Below are positions 34,026-43,558 of a DNA stretch of 64,000 nucleotides, piece by piece. A program made the position numbers and the translations under genes. Numbering within the stretch: position 1 is the first letter of the stretch; every line of letters starts with the position of its first letter. This stretch comes from Algibacter lectus (lineage in GTDB: Bacteria > Bacteroidota > Bacteroidia > Flavobacteriales > Flavobacteriaceae). The notes under the pieces were generated by a model that was not told where the DNA came from, did no database searches, and saw only the letters and a program-made list of their open reading frames with translations. The DNA lies in contig NZ_FOLN01000002.1 of NCBI RefSeq assembly GCF_900112395.1, forward strand, positions 1 through 64,000, given 5' to 3'.

Positions 34026-37000
34026 TTATTTGGTTCCTAAATATATTGGGCCAGTTAAAGGAGCTAATCCACTATCCTGTAAATGAATAATATAATAATA
34101 TGTTCCGTTAGGTAATTTTCCATTGTTTCCTATTGCCGATGTAGGAGAGTAACCATCCCAATCGCCTTCACTACCAGAAGTAGACATGCTACCTAAAGTG
34201 TAGTTAGAAGATTCGTAAACAATAGCGCCCCAACGGTTGAATATTTTTACGCTAGCAACAAAGCCACATAAATCTATTCCAGAGATATCGAACGTATCAT
34301 TTATACCATCACCGTTTGGTGTAATAGCCGTAGAGATTTCAATATCGTTTTCACCACAAGGTAATACATCACAATCCGCATGGATATTCATGGTAATTTC
34401 TGTAATGCTAATACAGCCATTGTTTGTTGTAGAGTATCTGAATAGATAATCAATACCACCATCATTAGGTAAGAAATCTGCGCTAAGCTCTAGAGTAGAA
34501 GGATCGAATAAGTTATTTGTTAAAGTAGCTCTTAAATCACCTTCTAATAACTCCCAAGTACCATCGGTATCTAAGGCGGGATCAATAAATTCATTTAAAT
34601 CTAAAACACCTTCTTTGTAACACCAGTCTGGAGCAACGATATCGCTATAAATTTCGTCTAAAGCAACGTTTAATGTTTGTGTATAAGTTTCACTGTTATC
34701 ACAAGCATCGGTAACTTTCCAAGATCTAACAATTTGGTAATCTACTAAAACTGTTTTATCAAATGAATTTGTTTCGCTGTATTCTATAGTAACATCATCT
34801 GAACAATTATCTGTAAACTCAATTGTTGGCACTTCTGGAATATCTGTACAACTTACATCTAGTACTGCATCGAAAGTAGTAGTAGGTGTTGGTGCTGTAG
34901 TATCTGTAACAGTAATTATTTGTGTATGTTCTGCTACAAGACCACAATCGTCTGTTGCTGTCCAAGTACGTGTTATGGTGTAGTTAGAAGGACAATCGCC
35001 ATCTGTTCTTACATCATTCACTTCTACACTAGCATTGCCACAGTTATCAGTTGCTGTTAAAGTTTCAGCATCAGGAATGGCATCACATTCTACTTCTAAT
35101 GTTTCAGCAGGTAAAGGTGCATCGAACACAGGAAGCGTGGTATCACGAACTGAAATTATTTGCGTGTAAGATGTTTTGTTTTCACATTCATCTTCCGCAG
35201 TCCAAACTCTTGCAATAGTATAATTAGATGCACAATCACCATTTGTAATAATATCTTGTACCGTAACTGTTGCTGTTCCACAAGAATCTTCAGCAGTTAA
35301 TGTTTCTGCCGTAGGAACTTCATCACATTCAGTCACTAAATTAGCACTAGGTAAATCGCCAACAAATGTTGGAGCAGTGGTATCTTGTACTGTTATAGTT
35401 TGTACAAAGCTAGTTGTTAAATTAGCTGCATCTGTTACTGTCCATGTTCTAACTAAAGTATAGTTGTTTGTACAAGATCCGTCTGTGCGTTCTTCATTAA
35501 AAGTAACCGCTGGTGTCGTGCAATTATCAGCTCCTGTAAATGTTTCAGGAGTAGGAACGACGTTACATTCAATAGTGATTGTTTCTGCAGGTAATTCTTC
35601 AACAAACGTTGGAGGGATATTATCTACAACTGTTACAGTTTGTGTACAGTTACTAATATTTCCTTCAGAATCTGTTACCGTCCAAGTTACTAGCGTATCT
35701 CCAATAGGAAAAGTTTCAGGCGCATCGTTTACTACAATAACGCTTGTGCAATCTTCAATATCTAAAGTACCTAATTCTACATTTGTTGCGTTACAAGAAT
35801 CTGCATCTACAAATACTGAAACATCTTCAGGGCAAACAACCTCTGGTAAATTACCATCTGTAACTGTTACTTTTTGTTCGCAAGTTGTTTCGTTTCCTGA
35901 TGTATCAGTTACTGTCCAGGTTACAATTGTTTCACCTAAAACAAATGGCTCTAAAGCATTATTTGTAATAGTGGCTACTTCACAATTATCAGTTGTTGTT
36001 GTAAGGCCTAAATCTACATTAGTTGCAGTACATTGACCAGCATCAGCCGTTATTACAACATCTGAAGGACAGGTGATAGTAGGAGCAATATTATCTTCAA
36101 CAGTTACTGTTGCATCGCAAGTACTTGAGTTTCCGTTTACATCGGTTGCTGTTAATGTAACAATAACATTTCCAATGTTAGAACAATCGAAATTAGTTTG
36201 AGAAGCTGTTAATGAAACTGTTCCACAAGCATCTGTAGATCCACCATCGATATCTGATGCCACTATAGTCGCTAAACCACTGCTATCTAATTGAACCGTG
36301 ATATCTTGACATAATACTGTTGGTGCAAGGTTATCTTCTACAGTTACAATGGCTGTACAAGTACTTACATTGTTATTAGCATCTGTTACTTCTAAAGTAA
36401 CATTGTTATCTCCAACATCTGTACATGTAAAAATGGTTTGAGAAGCAGCAAGAGTTACAGTTCCACAATTATCGTTAGAACCATTATCTAGATCACCGGC
36501 AACAATAGTAGCGCTACCGTTAGCATCTAATTGAATAGTAATGCTTTGGCATATAGCTTCTGGTGCAATGTTATCTTCAACAGTTACAATAGCAGAACAG
36601 GTAGAAATATTATTGTTGTTATCTGTAACGGTAAGTTCTACTGTGTTGTCTCCAATATTTGAGCAATCGAAAGTTGTAATGTCTAAACTAATATCTTGAA
36701 TTCCACAAGCATCATTAGAACCATTATCAATTTGGTCAGGCGTTATTATTGCATTGCCATCAACATCTAATTGCACTGTAATAGCTTGGCATATTGCTGT
36801 TGGAGGTGTAATATCTTCAACAGTAACAATAGCATCACAGAAACTATCGTTTCCATTTACATCGGTAACAGTAAGTGTTACTGTGTTTTCACCAATGTTA
36901 GAACAATCGAATGTGCTTTGAGAAACAGAAAGAGAAACTTCGCCACTACAATCTGCAGAACCATTATCAACATCTTCCGGTAAAATTGAAACTGTTCCTG

Positions 37001-40000
37001 TATTATCTAATTGTACTGTTATGTTTTTACATTCAACTGTTGGATCAATAGTATCTTCAACAGTTACTGTAGATGTACAAGTATCTTCGTTACCACTAGA
37101 ATCTGTTACGGTAAGGGTAACGGTGTTAGCCCCAACATCTGCACAAGTAAAGTTAAGTTGAGATGCGCTTAGTGCAGGAATACCACAATTATCGGTAGAA
37201 CCTCCATCTATATCACTAGCAACAATATTAGCATTTCCAGCACTATTTAATTGAATAGTAATGTCTTTACAAATGGCTTCAGGAGCAATAGTGTCTTCAA
37301 CAGTTACAATAGCTGTACATGTTGATACGTTATCATTATTGTCTGTAACAGTAAGTTCTACAGTGTTATCTCCAATATTTGAACAGTCGAAAGTTGTTAT
37401 ATCTAAACTAAGATCTTGAATACCGCAGGCATCATTAGATCCATTATCAATTTGTTCAGGTGTTATAGTCGCATTTCCATCGGCATCTAATTGAACTGTT
37501 ATGGCTTGACAAATAGCTGTTGGAGGAACAATGTCTAGTACTGTTACTAATGCATCACATGTACCTGCGTTTCCATAAGCATCTGTAACCGTCAATGTCA
37601 CAGTGTTTGCGCCAATATTAGAACAATCGAATACGGTTTGAGAAGCTGCAAGTGTTACCTCACTGCTACAATCTGAAGAACCATCATCAATATCACTTGG
37701 CTCGATAGTTACAGAACCTGTTTCATCTAAACGTACTGTAATATTTTTACAAGCAATAACAGGAGCTACATTATCTTCAACAGTTACTGTAGCATCACAA
37801 GTAGCTTCATTACCATAAGCATCAACAGCTGTTAATGTTACTGTATTTGCTCCAACGTTCGAACAATCGAAACTTGTTTCAGAAACACTAAGTGTTATGT
37901 TTGTGCAGGTATCGTTAGAGCCGTTATCTACATTTTCAGCAGTAATGGTTGCAATTCCAGAACTATTTAATTGAACAACAATATCTTGACAAATAACAGT
38001 AGGAGCAATGTTATCTTCAACAGTAACTGTTGTTGTGCAAGTGGCGCTGTTTCCATTTATATCGGTTACTGTTAATTCTACTGTGTTGTCTCCAATATTT
38101 GAACAATCGAAGGTTGGAGTGTCTAAAGTTAAAGAAGCTATATCACATGAGTCGCTAGAACCATTATCTATTTGCTCTGGAGTAATTGTTACGTTACCTG
38201 TGGCATCTAACTGAACCGTAATGGCTTGGCAAAGTGCAGTAGGTGGTGTTACATCTTCTACCGTTACTGTTGTAGTACAAGTTGAAGTATTTCCGTTATT
38301 ATCAGTTACTGTTAATTCTACCGTATTTGCACCAACATTATCACAATTGAATGTTGTAATATCTAATTCAGTATTTGCTACACCACATGAATCTGTAGAA
38401 CCATTATCAATTTGATCTGGAGTAATCGTTGCATTACCAGTAGCATCTAATTGAATTGTTATAGCTTGACATAGAGCAGCAGGAGGAACGTTGTCTTCAA
38501 TTGTTACAGTTGCAGTACAAGTTTCTGAATTTCCATTTACATCTGTAGCGGTCAATGTTACCGTATTGACACCAATATTATCACAAGTAAAATCTGTAAC
38601 ATCTAAAGTAAGTGTGTCTATTCCACAAGCGTCATTTGATCCATTATCGACATCGGCAGCACTTATTGATACATTTCCTGTAGCATCTAGTTGAGCTACA
38701 ATGTTTTGACATATAACAGTAGGCTTAATATTATCTACAACGGTTACAACTGCAACACAACTATCTACGTTGCCCACATTGTCAGTAACAGTTAAGGTAA
38801 CATTATTATCTCCTAAATTAGAACAATCGAATGTAGTTTGCGATAATGCTGTAGAACTAAGTCCGCTACAATCACTAGAACCATCATCCACATCTCCAGG
38901 AACAATAGTAGCTAAACCATTTGCGTCTAATTCAACTGTTATACTTTTACATGCTACAGCTGGTCCTTGGTTATCTACAATATTAACTGTAGTTGTACAA
39001 GTGTCGCTATTACCTGAAGCATCGGTAACTGTTAATGTTACAGTGTTTGCACCAATATTACTACAATCAAAATTTGTTTTATCTATAGTGATACTATCGA
39101 TAGAACAATTATCCGTAGATCCATTATTTATATCGGCTACAGTAATTGAAGCATTACCAGCACTATCAATAGCAACATCTATTTCATTAAAGCATATTGC
39201 TTCTGGAGCAATACTATCAACAACAGTAACTTCTGCAGTGCATGTAGTTTCTAAATTATTACCATCCGTAACCGTTAGTGTTACTATATTTACGCCTAAA
39301 TCATCACAATTAAATGTTGTTTTAGAAGCAGAAAACGTAATTGTTGAACAATTATCACTAGAACCGCCATCAATATCTTCAGGATTAATACTAGCGTTAC
39401 CACTAGCATCTAATTGAACTGTGATATTAGCACAAATAGCTGTTGGAGGTATATTATCTACAACAGTAACTTCTGCGGTACAAGTAGAAACATTATCACT
39501 ATTATCCGTTACGGTAAGGGTTACGGTGTTTGTTCCTAAGTCTGTACAAGAAAAAGTGTCTTTATCAACTTCTAAAGATTTGATGCCGCAAATATCGTTA
39601 GAGCCATTGTCTATGTCGCTTGGAGCTAATGTTGCTACGCCGGCCGCGTCTAAATAAATTGTAACAGGTTGGCAAAGCGCTTCGGGATCGATGTAATCAA
39701 TAACAGTTACCGTTGCATCACAGGTTGCTGTTTGTCCACTGACATCTGTTACGGTTAGTGTAATGGTGTTTACACCAACATTACTACAGGTGAATTCAGT
39801 TTGTGAAGCAGATAATGTAACAGCACCACTACAAGCAGAAGACCCATTATCTATTTGATCTGCAGTTATAGTTGCATTTCCGGTAGCATCTAATATTACA
39901 TCAATATCTTGGCACATTGCTGTTGGAGGAGGCGATGGCATTCTGGTAATTTGTTGTGTTACGTTAGTAACATTACCACAATCATCGGTAATACTATATG

Positions 40001-41894
40001 TTCTTGTAATAACCTCTGGTGTTGCGTTGTTTGATACATCTTCAACAAAAGCAACTATAGGTGTTTCACCTGAATTATCTTGTAAGTTAGTAACTAAGGC
40101 GGTATCTGCAACAGGAATAACTTCACCACAATTAATCATTATATCCGCAGGAGCATCTCCGGTAGGAGGAGAGTTGACATAATTTTCATAATTAATAGGG
40201 ATAATTATTGGAGCAGCAATACTAGAGCCTATACAATTTCCAGACATTTCGTAACCCTGAATAAGAGTAAGATCGAATGGTGCACCAGAGATAGCTCCAA
40301 CACCACTAATTTTTCCATTTACAGAAACAACTTTATCAGCACGATCTTCGTAAAAATCGCAATCTGTTGTTACCGTTAAAGAGAAACTTATACTTGCTAA
40401 AACAGTATCTGAATCTGGTGCTACAGGTAGCGTTCCAATATTCCATACAATAGCTCCATTTGTTCCAATACTCTCATCGTATACATACGGCGTATTTACA
40501 AGCACATAAGGAGGAGTTACTTTCGTGTTTACATTTAAGTTATCCGGATCTACAGAATCAGGTAGAGGAATTGTTAATGTTGTATTATTGGTAGGTTCAG
40601 AACCTCTGTTTGTTATTTCTATAACATATTCGGCACTTTCCGTTGGTTTTAAACTACTTGGGGAAGCCCCATTAACAGTTGTCGCGGTTAAAACACCTTC
40701 TGGTTCCGGTATATAAGCATCTACAGCAAAAGTAGCATTAAAAATTATGTAGGTATCTTGTGTAGAATTATACTTAAACCGAGTGTAATCTTGTCCGTTA
40801 TCAATTAAAGATTTATCTGAGTTTTCAATATTGAATATTGCAATATCTACACCTGTATTATTTTTTAAATCTGGAGTTCGTTTTCCCGGAACTCCATTAT
40901 GTGTATAAATTGATGAGTTAAAAAAGTTATCAACTGTATTTCCAGGATGTACTAAATCGCGATAAGAATTGTTTAGAAAAGTAGTAGGTATACCTTCAAC
41001 ATCATCTGCATCAGGAATAATCATGGAAAGTCTATCTCCACCAACACCAACATCACCTTCACCAGCCATAACACCTAGCTTGATATTAACATCACCTGTT
41101 TGTACAGCTTTAAACCCGCTTACGTCAATAAATTCGTCACCACCACCAGAACTCACATAGGCAAAACCATCAAAAATGGTAATATCACGCCATTTCATTT
41201 TGTAGTTGTCATAAACCACAACTAAACCCCAACCACCAGAATAGCCAGTAGGGTAACCATTACCTTCTATAGTTGCAATATCTCCAACGGTATAAACACC
41301 TGCACCAGCATTATCAATTACTAATTGAGTAACATCAGCAAAAGCAGCATACATGTTGTTGGATTCATCGTCTGGAAACTCAATACCTGTTGCTGTAATT
41401 TCTTGGTAATCAAAGCCAGGACCTTTAAATAATACTTTAGTTTTATCGAAGTTTTTTGTTTCTGTACCTTTAGTTACGGTAAATGTATTAGGATTTCCAT
41501 CACCATCTTCGTTTGCATCTGGTCCGTCAAGACTAGCTCTACCCGTCCAATAAAGTCCAGCATAAATAATATTAGAACATTCCGGAAGTGCTCCGTTTTC
41601 TGTTGAAAATTCTAACAGCGAAGAAGATGAGTTGAACGTTCTAGAGTCTCCATCGATATCCACATATCGCATGTCTTCACCATTACTAGAAGTTTCATCG
41701 TAATCAGTAAGCGTAAGGTTGGTATTTCCAATCATGGAAAAATCACCCTTAATATTAAACGAACTTACTCTAGGAGTAAATTCAACTGCTTGACTATAAC
41801 CATTAAAAACTGATAATAGAAGCAATACAGTAAAACACATCAAACCAAGTGATGTGTTAAATACTGAAAATTGTTTAGTGTAGATTTTTTTCAT
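34026..41894 (-). CDS. Giant repeat adhesin with T9SS type B sorting domain
   Basis: A 2622-residue surface protein with a signal peptide (about 15-35, ending YSQA). Residues about 40-395 form an N-terminal beta-rich region that includes IIYAGLYWTG and a DUF3344-like part. A DUF11-type repeat (about 405-510) follows. From about 656 to 1937 there are 16 tandem repeats of about 80 residues, each with four cysteines and the pattern C..IT.QLD..G.ATI....DNGS, then FDCSN and TLTVTD.NGN...C. Two HYR-type repeats (about 1937-2093) and four further ~80-residue repeats (about 2094-2410) come next. The end (TAITPNGDGINDTFD, VKIFNRWG, WDG, LPNGTYYYIIHL) is the gliding-motility C-terminal (CHU_C) tail for type IX export. 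It resembles SprB-like adhesins; the true ligand is unknown. Confidence 0.9.
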   Translation of the reverse strand: MKKIYTKQFSVFNTSLGLMCFTVLLLLSVFNGYSQAVEFTPRVSSFNIKGDFSMIGNTNLTLTDYDETSSNGEDMRYVDIDGDSRTFNSSSSLLEFSTENGALPECSNIIYAGLYWTGRASLDGPDANEDGDGNPNTFTVTKGTETKNFDKTKVLFKGPGFDYQEITATGIEFPDDESNNMYAAFADVTQLVIDNAGAGVYTVGDIATIEGNGYPTGYSGGWGLVVVYDNYKMKWRDITIFDGFAYVSSGGGDEFIDVSGFKAVQTGDVNIKLGVMAGEGDVGVGGDRLSMIIPDADDVEGIPTTFLNNSYRDLVHPGNTVDNFFNSSIYTHNGVPGKRTPDLKNNTGVDIAIFNIENSDKSLIDNGQDYTRFKYNSTQDTYIIFNATFAVDAYIPEPEGVLTATTVNGASPSSLKPTESAEYVIEITNRGSEPTNNTTLTIPLPDSVDPDNLNVNTKVTPPYVLVNTPYVYDESIGTNGAIVWNIGTLPVAPDSDTVLASISFSLTVTTDCDFYEDRADKVVSVNGKISGVGAISGAPFDLTLIQGYEMSGNCIGSSIAAPIIIPINYENYVNSPPTGDAPADIMINCGEVIPVADTALVTNLQDNSGETPIVAFVEDVSNNATPEVITRTYSITDDCGNVTNVTQQITRMPSPPPTAMCQDIDVILDATGNATITADQIDNGSSACSGAVTLSASQTEFTCSNVGVNTITLTVTDVSGQTATCDATVTVIDYIDPEALCQPVTIYLDAAGVATLAPSDIDNGSNDICGIKSLEVDKDTFSCTDLGTNTVTLTVTDNSDNVSTCTAEVTVVDNIPPTAICANITVQLDASGNASINPEDIDGGSSDNCSTITFSASKTTFNCDDLGVNIVTLTVTDGNNLETTCTAEVTVVDSIAPEAICFNEIDVAIDSAGNASITVADINNGSTDNCSIDSITIDKTNFDCSNIGANTVTLTVTDASGNSDTCTTTVNIVDNQGPAVACKSITVELDANGLATIVPGDVDDGSSDCSGLSSTALSQTTFDCSNLGDNNVTLTVTDNVGNVDSCVAVVTVVDNIKPTVICQNIVAQLDATGNVSISAADVDNGSNDACGIDTLTLDVTDFTCDNIGVNTVTLTATDVNGNSETCTATVTIEDNVPPAALCQAITIQLDATGNATITPDQIDNGSTDSCGVANTELDITTFNCDNVGANTVELTVTDNNGNTSTCTTTVTVEDVTPPTALCQAITVQLDATGNVTITPEQIDNGSSDSCDIASLTLDTPTFDCSNIGDNTVELTVTDINGNSATCTTTVTVEDNIAPTVICQDIVVQLNSSGIATITAENVDNGSNDTCTNITLSVSETSFDCSNVGANTVTLTAVDAYGNEATCDATVTVEDNVAPVIACKNITVRLDETGSVTIEPSDIDDGSSDCSSEVTLAASQTVFDCSNIGANTVTLTVTDAYGNAGTCDALVTVLDIVPPTAICQAITVQLDADGNATITPEQIDNGSNDACGIQDLSLDITTFDCSNIGDNTVELTVTDNNDNVSTCTAIVTVEDTIAPEAICKDITIQLNSAGNANIVASDIDGGSTDNCGIPALSASQLNFTCADVGANTVTLTVTDSSGNEDTCTSTVTVEDTIDPTVECKNITVQLDNTGTVSILPEDVDNGSADCSGEVSLSVSQSTFDCSNIGENTVTLTVTDVNGNDSFCDAIVTVEDITPPTAICQAITVQLDVDGNAIITPDQIDNGSNDACGIQDISLDITTFDCSNIGDNTVELTVTDNNNNISTCSAIVTVEDNIAPEAICQSITIQLDANGSATIVAGDLDNGSNDNCGTVTLAASQTIFTCTDVGDNNVTLEVTDANNNVSTCTAIVTVEDNLAPTVLCQDITVQLDSSGLATIVASDIDGGSTDACGTVSLTASQTNFDCSNIGNVIVTLTATDVNGNSSTCDATVTVEDNIAPTITCPSDVVITADAGQCTATNVDLGLTTTTDNCEVATITNNALEPFVLGETIVTWTVTDTSGNETTCEQKVTVTDGNLPEVVCPEDVSVFVDADSCNATNVELGTLDIEDCTSVIVVNDAPETFPIGDTLVTWTVTDSEGNISNCTQTVTVVDNIPPTFVEELPAETITIECNVVPTPETFTGADNCTTPAVTFNEERTDGSCTNNYTLVRTWTVTDAANLTTSFVQTITVQDTTAPTFVGDLPSANLVTECDEVPTAETLTAEDSCGTATVTVQDIITNGDCASNYTIARVWTAEDECENKTSYTQIISVRDTTLPVFDAPLPAETLEVECDAIPDAETLTATDNCGNASVEVNDVRTDGDCPSNYTITRTWTATDDCGLVAEHTQIITVTDTTAPTPTTTFDAVLDVSCTDIPEVPTIEFTDNCSDDVTIEYSETNSFDKTVLVDYQIVRSWKVTDACDNSETYTQTLNVALDEIYSDIVAPDWCYKEGVLDLNEFIDPALDTDGTWELLEGDLRATLTNNLFDPSTLELSADFLPNDGGIDYLFRYSTTNNGCISITEITMNIHADCDVLPCGENDIEISTAITPNGDGINDTFDISGIDLCGFVASVKIFNRWGAIVYESSNYTLGSMSTSGSEGDWDGYSPTSAIGNNGKLPNGTYYYIIHLQDSGLAPLTGPIYLGTK
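36084..39927 (-). repeat. Tandem array of 16 coding repeats, ~240 bp each
   Basis: The 16 units of the giant gene have a period of 240-243 bp. Units fall in three sequence types. Units 10-11-12 (about 37047-37767) and 13-14-15 (about 36327-37047) repeat the same order of types, so the array was partly built by duplication of a ~720 bp three-unit block. Units 11 and 14 differ at only a few residues. Confidence 0.75.
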
Positions 41895-41926
41895 TTCTTA
41901 ATTTTTATTAAAATCGAAATATTATA

Positions 41927-42463
41927 TTATGAAGGCCTAACAGAAGTATAAAACACACGCACATTACTGTTTGATATGTTTTTTACAAAACTTTTAATTT
42001 GCTCATTATTACAGTCAAAATAGCATCTTATATAGAGGTACTTTAATTTTGACAATCCTGAATCGTTAGATAAAGTTATAGGCTTGCTTAAATCAGCAAT
42101 ACTATTTAAAGTAATCGTAATTAATTCAACGTTATCAAAGTTTCCTTTATCTTGTTTAATCAAGTTTAAAGATGCAACATCGTCTAGGGTAAGTTTTACA
42201 ACATCACCATCACCGTATGTGTTCTTTAATTTATTGTTAGCTAGATAAGCTGTTGGGTGAAGTTTTTGAGAAAGATTGTAAAATTCAGTTCTAGTATCCG
42301 AAGTTTTAGATTTACTAGCTGTGGCTCTAGAAAATTGGCTTGAGGCGTTTAACTCATAAATTCCATTTTCTTGAGCATTACTTTCGTAATTAAATAAAAG
42401 TACTACGGCACAAAACAGCGTAAGACTTTTAAGTAGGTTAGATAAGTTGTTTTTCATAATCAT
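41927..42463 (-). CDS. Exported protein of unknown function, lead gene of adhesin locus
   Basis: A 178-residue protein starting MIMKNNLSNL (a second Met at codon 3 is possible) with a signal peptide ending near residue 30 (ESNAQ). The mature part has Leu-rich strand-like elements (VVKLTLDDVASLNLIK, NVELITITLNSIADL, LSKLKYLYIRCYFDC) reminiscent of a leucine-rich repeat, and two closely spaced cysteines in RCYFDCNNEQ. I do not recognise a family. Only 32 nt separate it from the giant adhesin gene on the same strand, so it is the first gene of that operon. It may be an accessory factor or a surface partner of the adhesin. Confidence 0.65.
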   Translation of the reverse strand: MIMKNNLSNLLKSLTLFCAVVLLFNYESNAQENGIYELNASSQFSRATASKSKTSDTRTEFYNLSQKLHPTAYLANNKLKNTYGDGDVVKLTLDDVASLNLIKQDKGNFDNVELITITLNSIADLSKPITLSNDSGLSKLKYLYIRCYFDCNNEQIKSFVKNISNSNVRVFYTSVRPS

Positions 42464-42917
42464 TCAATCAATTTTTAATATATACTAACACGCTAGGGCA
42501 CATCTAAGTTCAAATCAGTCTCAGGTATGCACTATTTGTGTCTTTCAAATAATATGTTCAACGTCTTCTTAGGGAAGAAACAAAATGCCAAAGCACTGTA
42601 AAACAATGCTGATATCAGGTTTAAAATTAGATTTGGGATCATAATTTTTTATATTTTATAGGTTCATCAAAAGAAAGCATTGAAAGCATGTTAAAAAAAT
42701 ATAAATGGTAAATCACTAATAAACTCGTTGTAAGGTTTCTTGCTTTCACTTAATCGGTTATTAGTATGTTTTGAACGATTGCTAGTACTTCAAATAAATA
42801 TATTTGAGAGAAATTCTTAGCAGGTCGTTTTTTTTAATAAATTTATGTGCAAATAAATTGAATTTCATCGACTTATTGGTTTATATGTCGATGAAATTTA
42901 GTGTTTTATCGATAAAA
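42464..42917. other. 454-bp region between divergent genes, with a 12-bp inverted repeat
   Basis: This region should contain the promoter for the adhesin locus (minus) and for sixA (plus). I found no clear TAnnTTTG box for either. The only striking element is the perfect inverted repeat listed at 42861-42898. Confidence 0.5.
42861..42898 (+). promoter_or_regulatory. 12-bp perfect inverted repeat upstream of sixA
   Basis: AATTTCATCGAC (42861-42872) and GTCGATGAAATT (42887-42898) are perfect reverse complements with a 14-nt spacer. The right arm ends 19 nt before the ATG of sixA. It could be an operator or a leader-RNA hairpin; no gene ends upstream on this strand, so it is not a terminator of a known gene. 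Confidence 0.5.
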
Positions 42918-43403
42918 ATGAAAAAACTTATACTAGTGCGCCATGCTAAATCTTCATGGAAACATAATGTAATAGACCACGAACGGCCCTTAAATGAACG
43001 CGGATTGGAAGATGCAAGCCTCGTTTCTAGTCACTTCAAAGACTTTCTTTTAATGCCTGATTTAGTGATTTCTAGTGATGCTACACGAGCAAAAACCACA
43101 GCAGAGATTTTTATTTCTGAACTTAAAATTTCTTCTGAAATCGTTCAGTATAACCATGAAGCGTATGACTTTTCTGGTGAAATGTTAATACGTGTTATAC
43201 AATCGTGTCCAGAATCTATAAACACACTCATGATTTTTGGTCATAATCATGCTATTACAGATTTTGTAAACTCCTATGGAAGCATGTTTATAGAAAATGT
43301 TCCTACTTGTGGTTTGGTTATTATAGATTTTAATATAGATAATTGGAAAGCTATCGAAAAAGGAGAAACTGTAACTGTAATATTTCCAAAAGACTTAAAA
43401 TAA
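42918..43403 (+). CDS. sixA: SixA-type histidine phosphatase
   Basis: A 161-residue histidine phosphatase when started at the ATG at 42918, which gives MKKLILVRHAKSSW, the family N-terminus (a longer frame from 42804 would prepend unrelated sequence across the inverted repeat). The catalytic RHAK (RHG-like) motif with His8 or so is followed by NERGLEDA and by FGHNHAITDF near the end, which carries the second conserved His. SixA removes phosphate from phosphohistidine domains. It stands about 150 nt before ppk1 on the same strand; this pairing is frequent in Bacteroidetes. Confidence 0.88.
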   Translation: MKKLILVRHAKSSWKHNVIDHERPLNERGLEDASLVSSHFKDFLLMPDLVISSDATRAKTTAEIFISELKISSEIVQYNHEAYDFSGEMLIRVIQSCPESINTLMIFGHNHAITDFVNSYGSMFIENVPTCGLVIIDFNIDNWKAIEKGETVTVIFPKDLK

Positions 43404-43542
43404 GATAGTTAATGCTTTGTAGGTTTGGTTTTTTATAATTCTTCGATAAAATGTATTTGTCAATGGATAAAAATTAATTAAATTCCTTCAAAATTAAAAA
43501 TTTGATAACCCTAAATTGCTGTTTTTTTACATGTAAATAGAA

Positions 43543-43550
43543 TATATTTG
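43543..43550 (+). promoter_or_regulatory. -7 promoter box of ppk1
   Basis: TATATTTG matches TAnnTTTG and ends 8 nt before the first ATG (43559) and 29 nt before the next in-frame ATG (43580). It favours either a very short leader or the second start. Confidence 0.5.
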
Positions 43551-43558
43551 TTTTTTAC

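Noticed and set aside
36084-39927. Regularly spaced repeats as a CRISPR array
   Set aside because: The period is ~240 bp, the repeats are translated in one open frame and no cas gene is near.
35464-41160. Many plus-strand open frames (Ser/Val/Thr-rich) across the giant adhesin gene
   Set aside because: They are antisense shadows of the repeated minus-strand coding units; their similarity to each other follows from the repeats.
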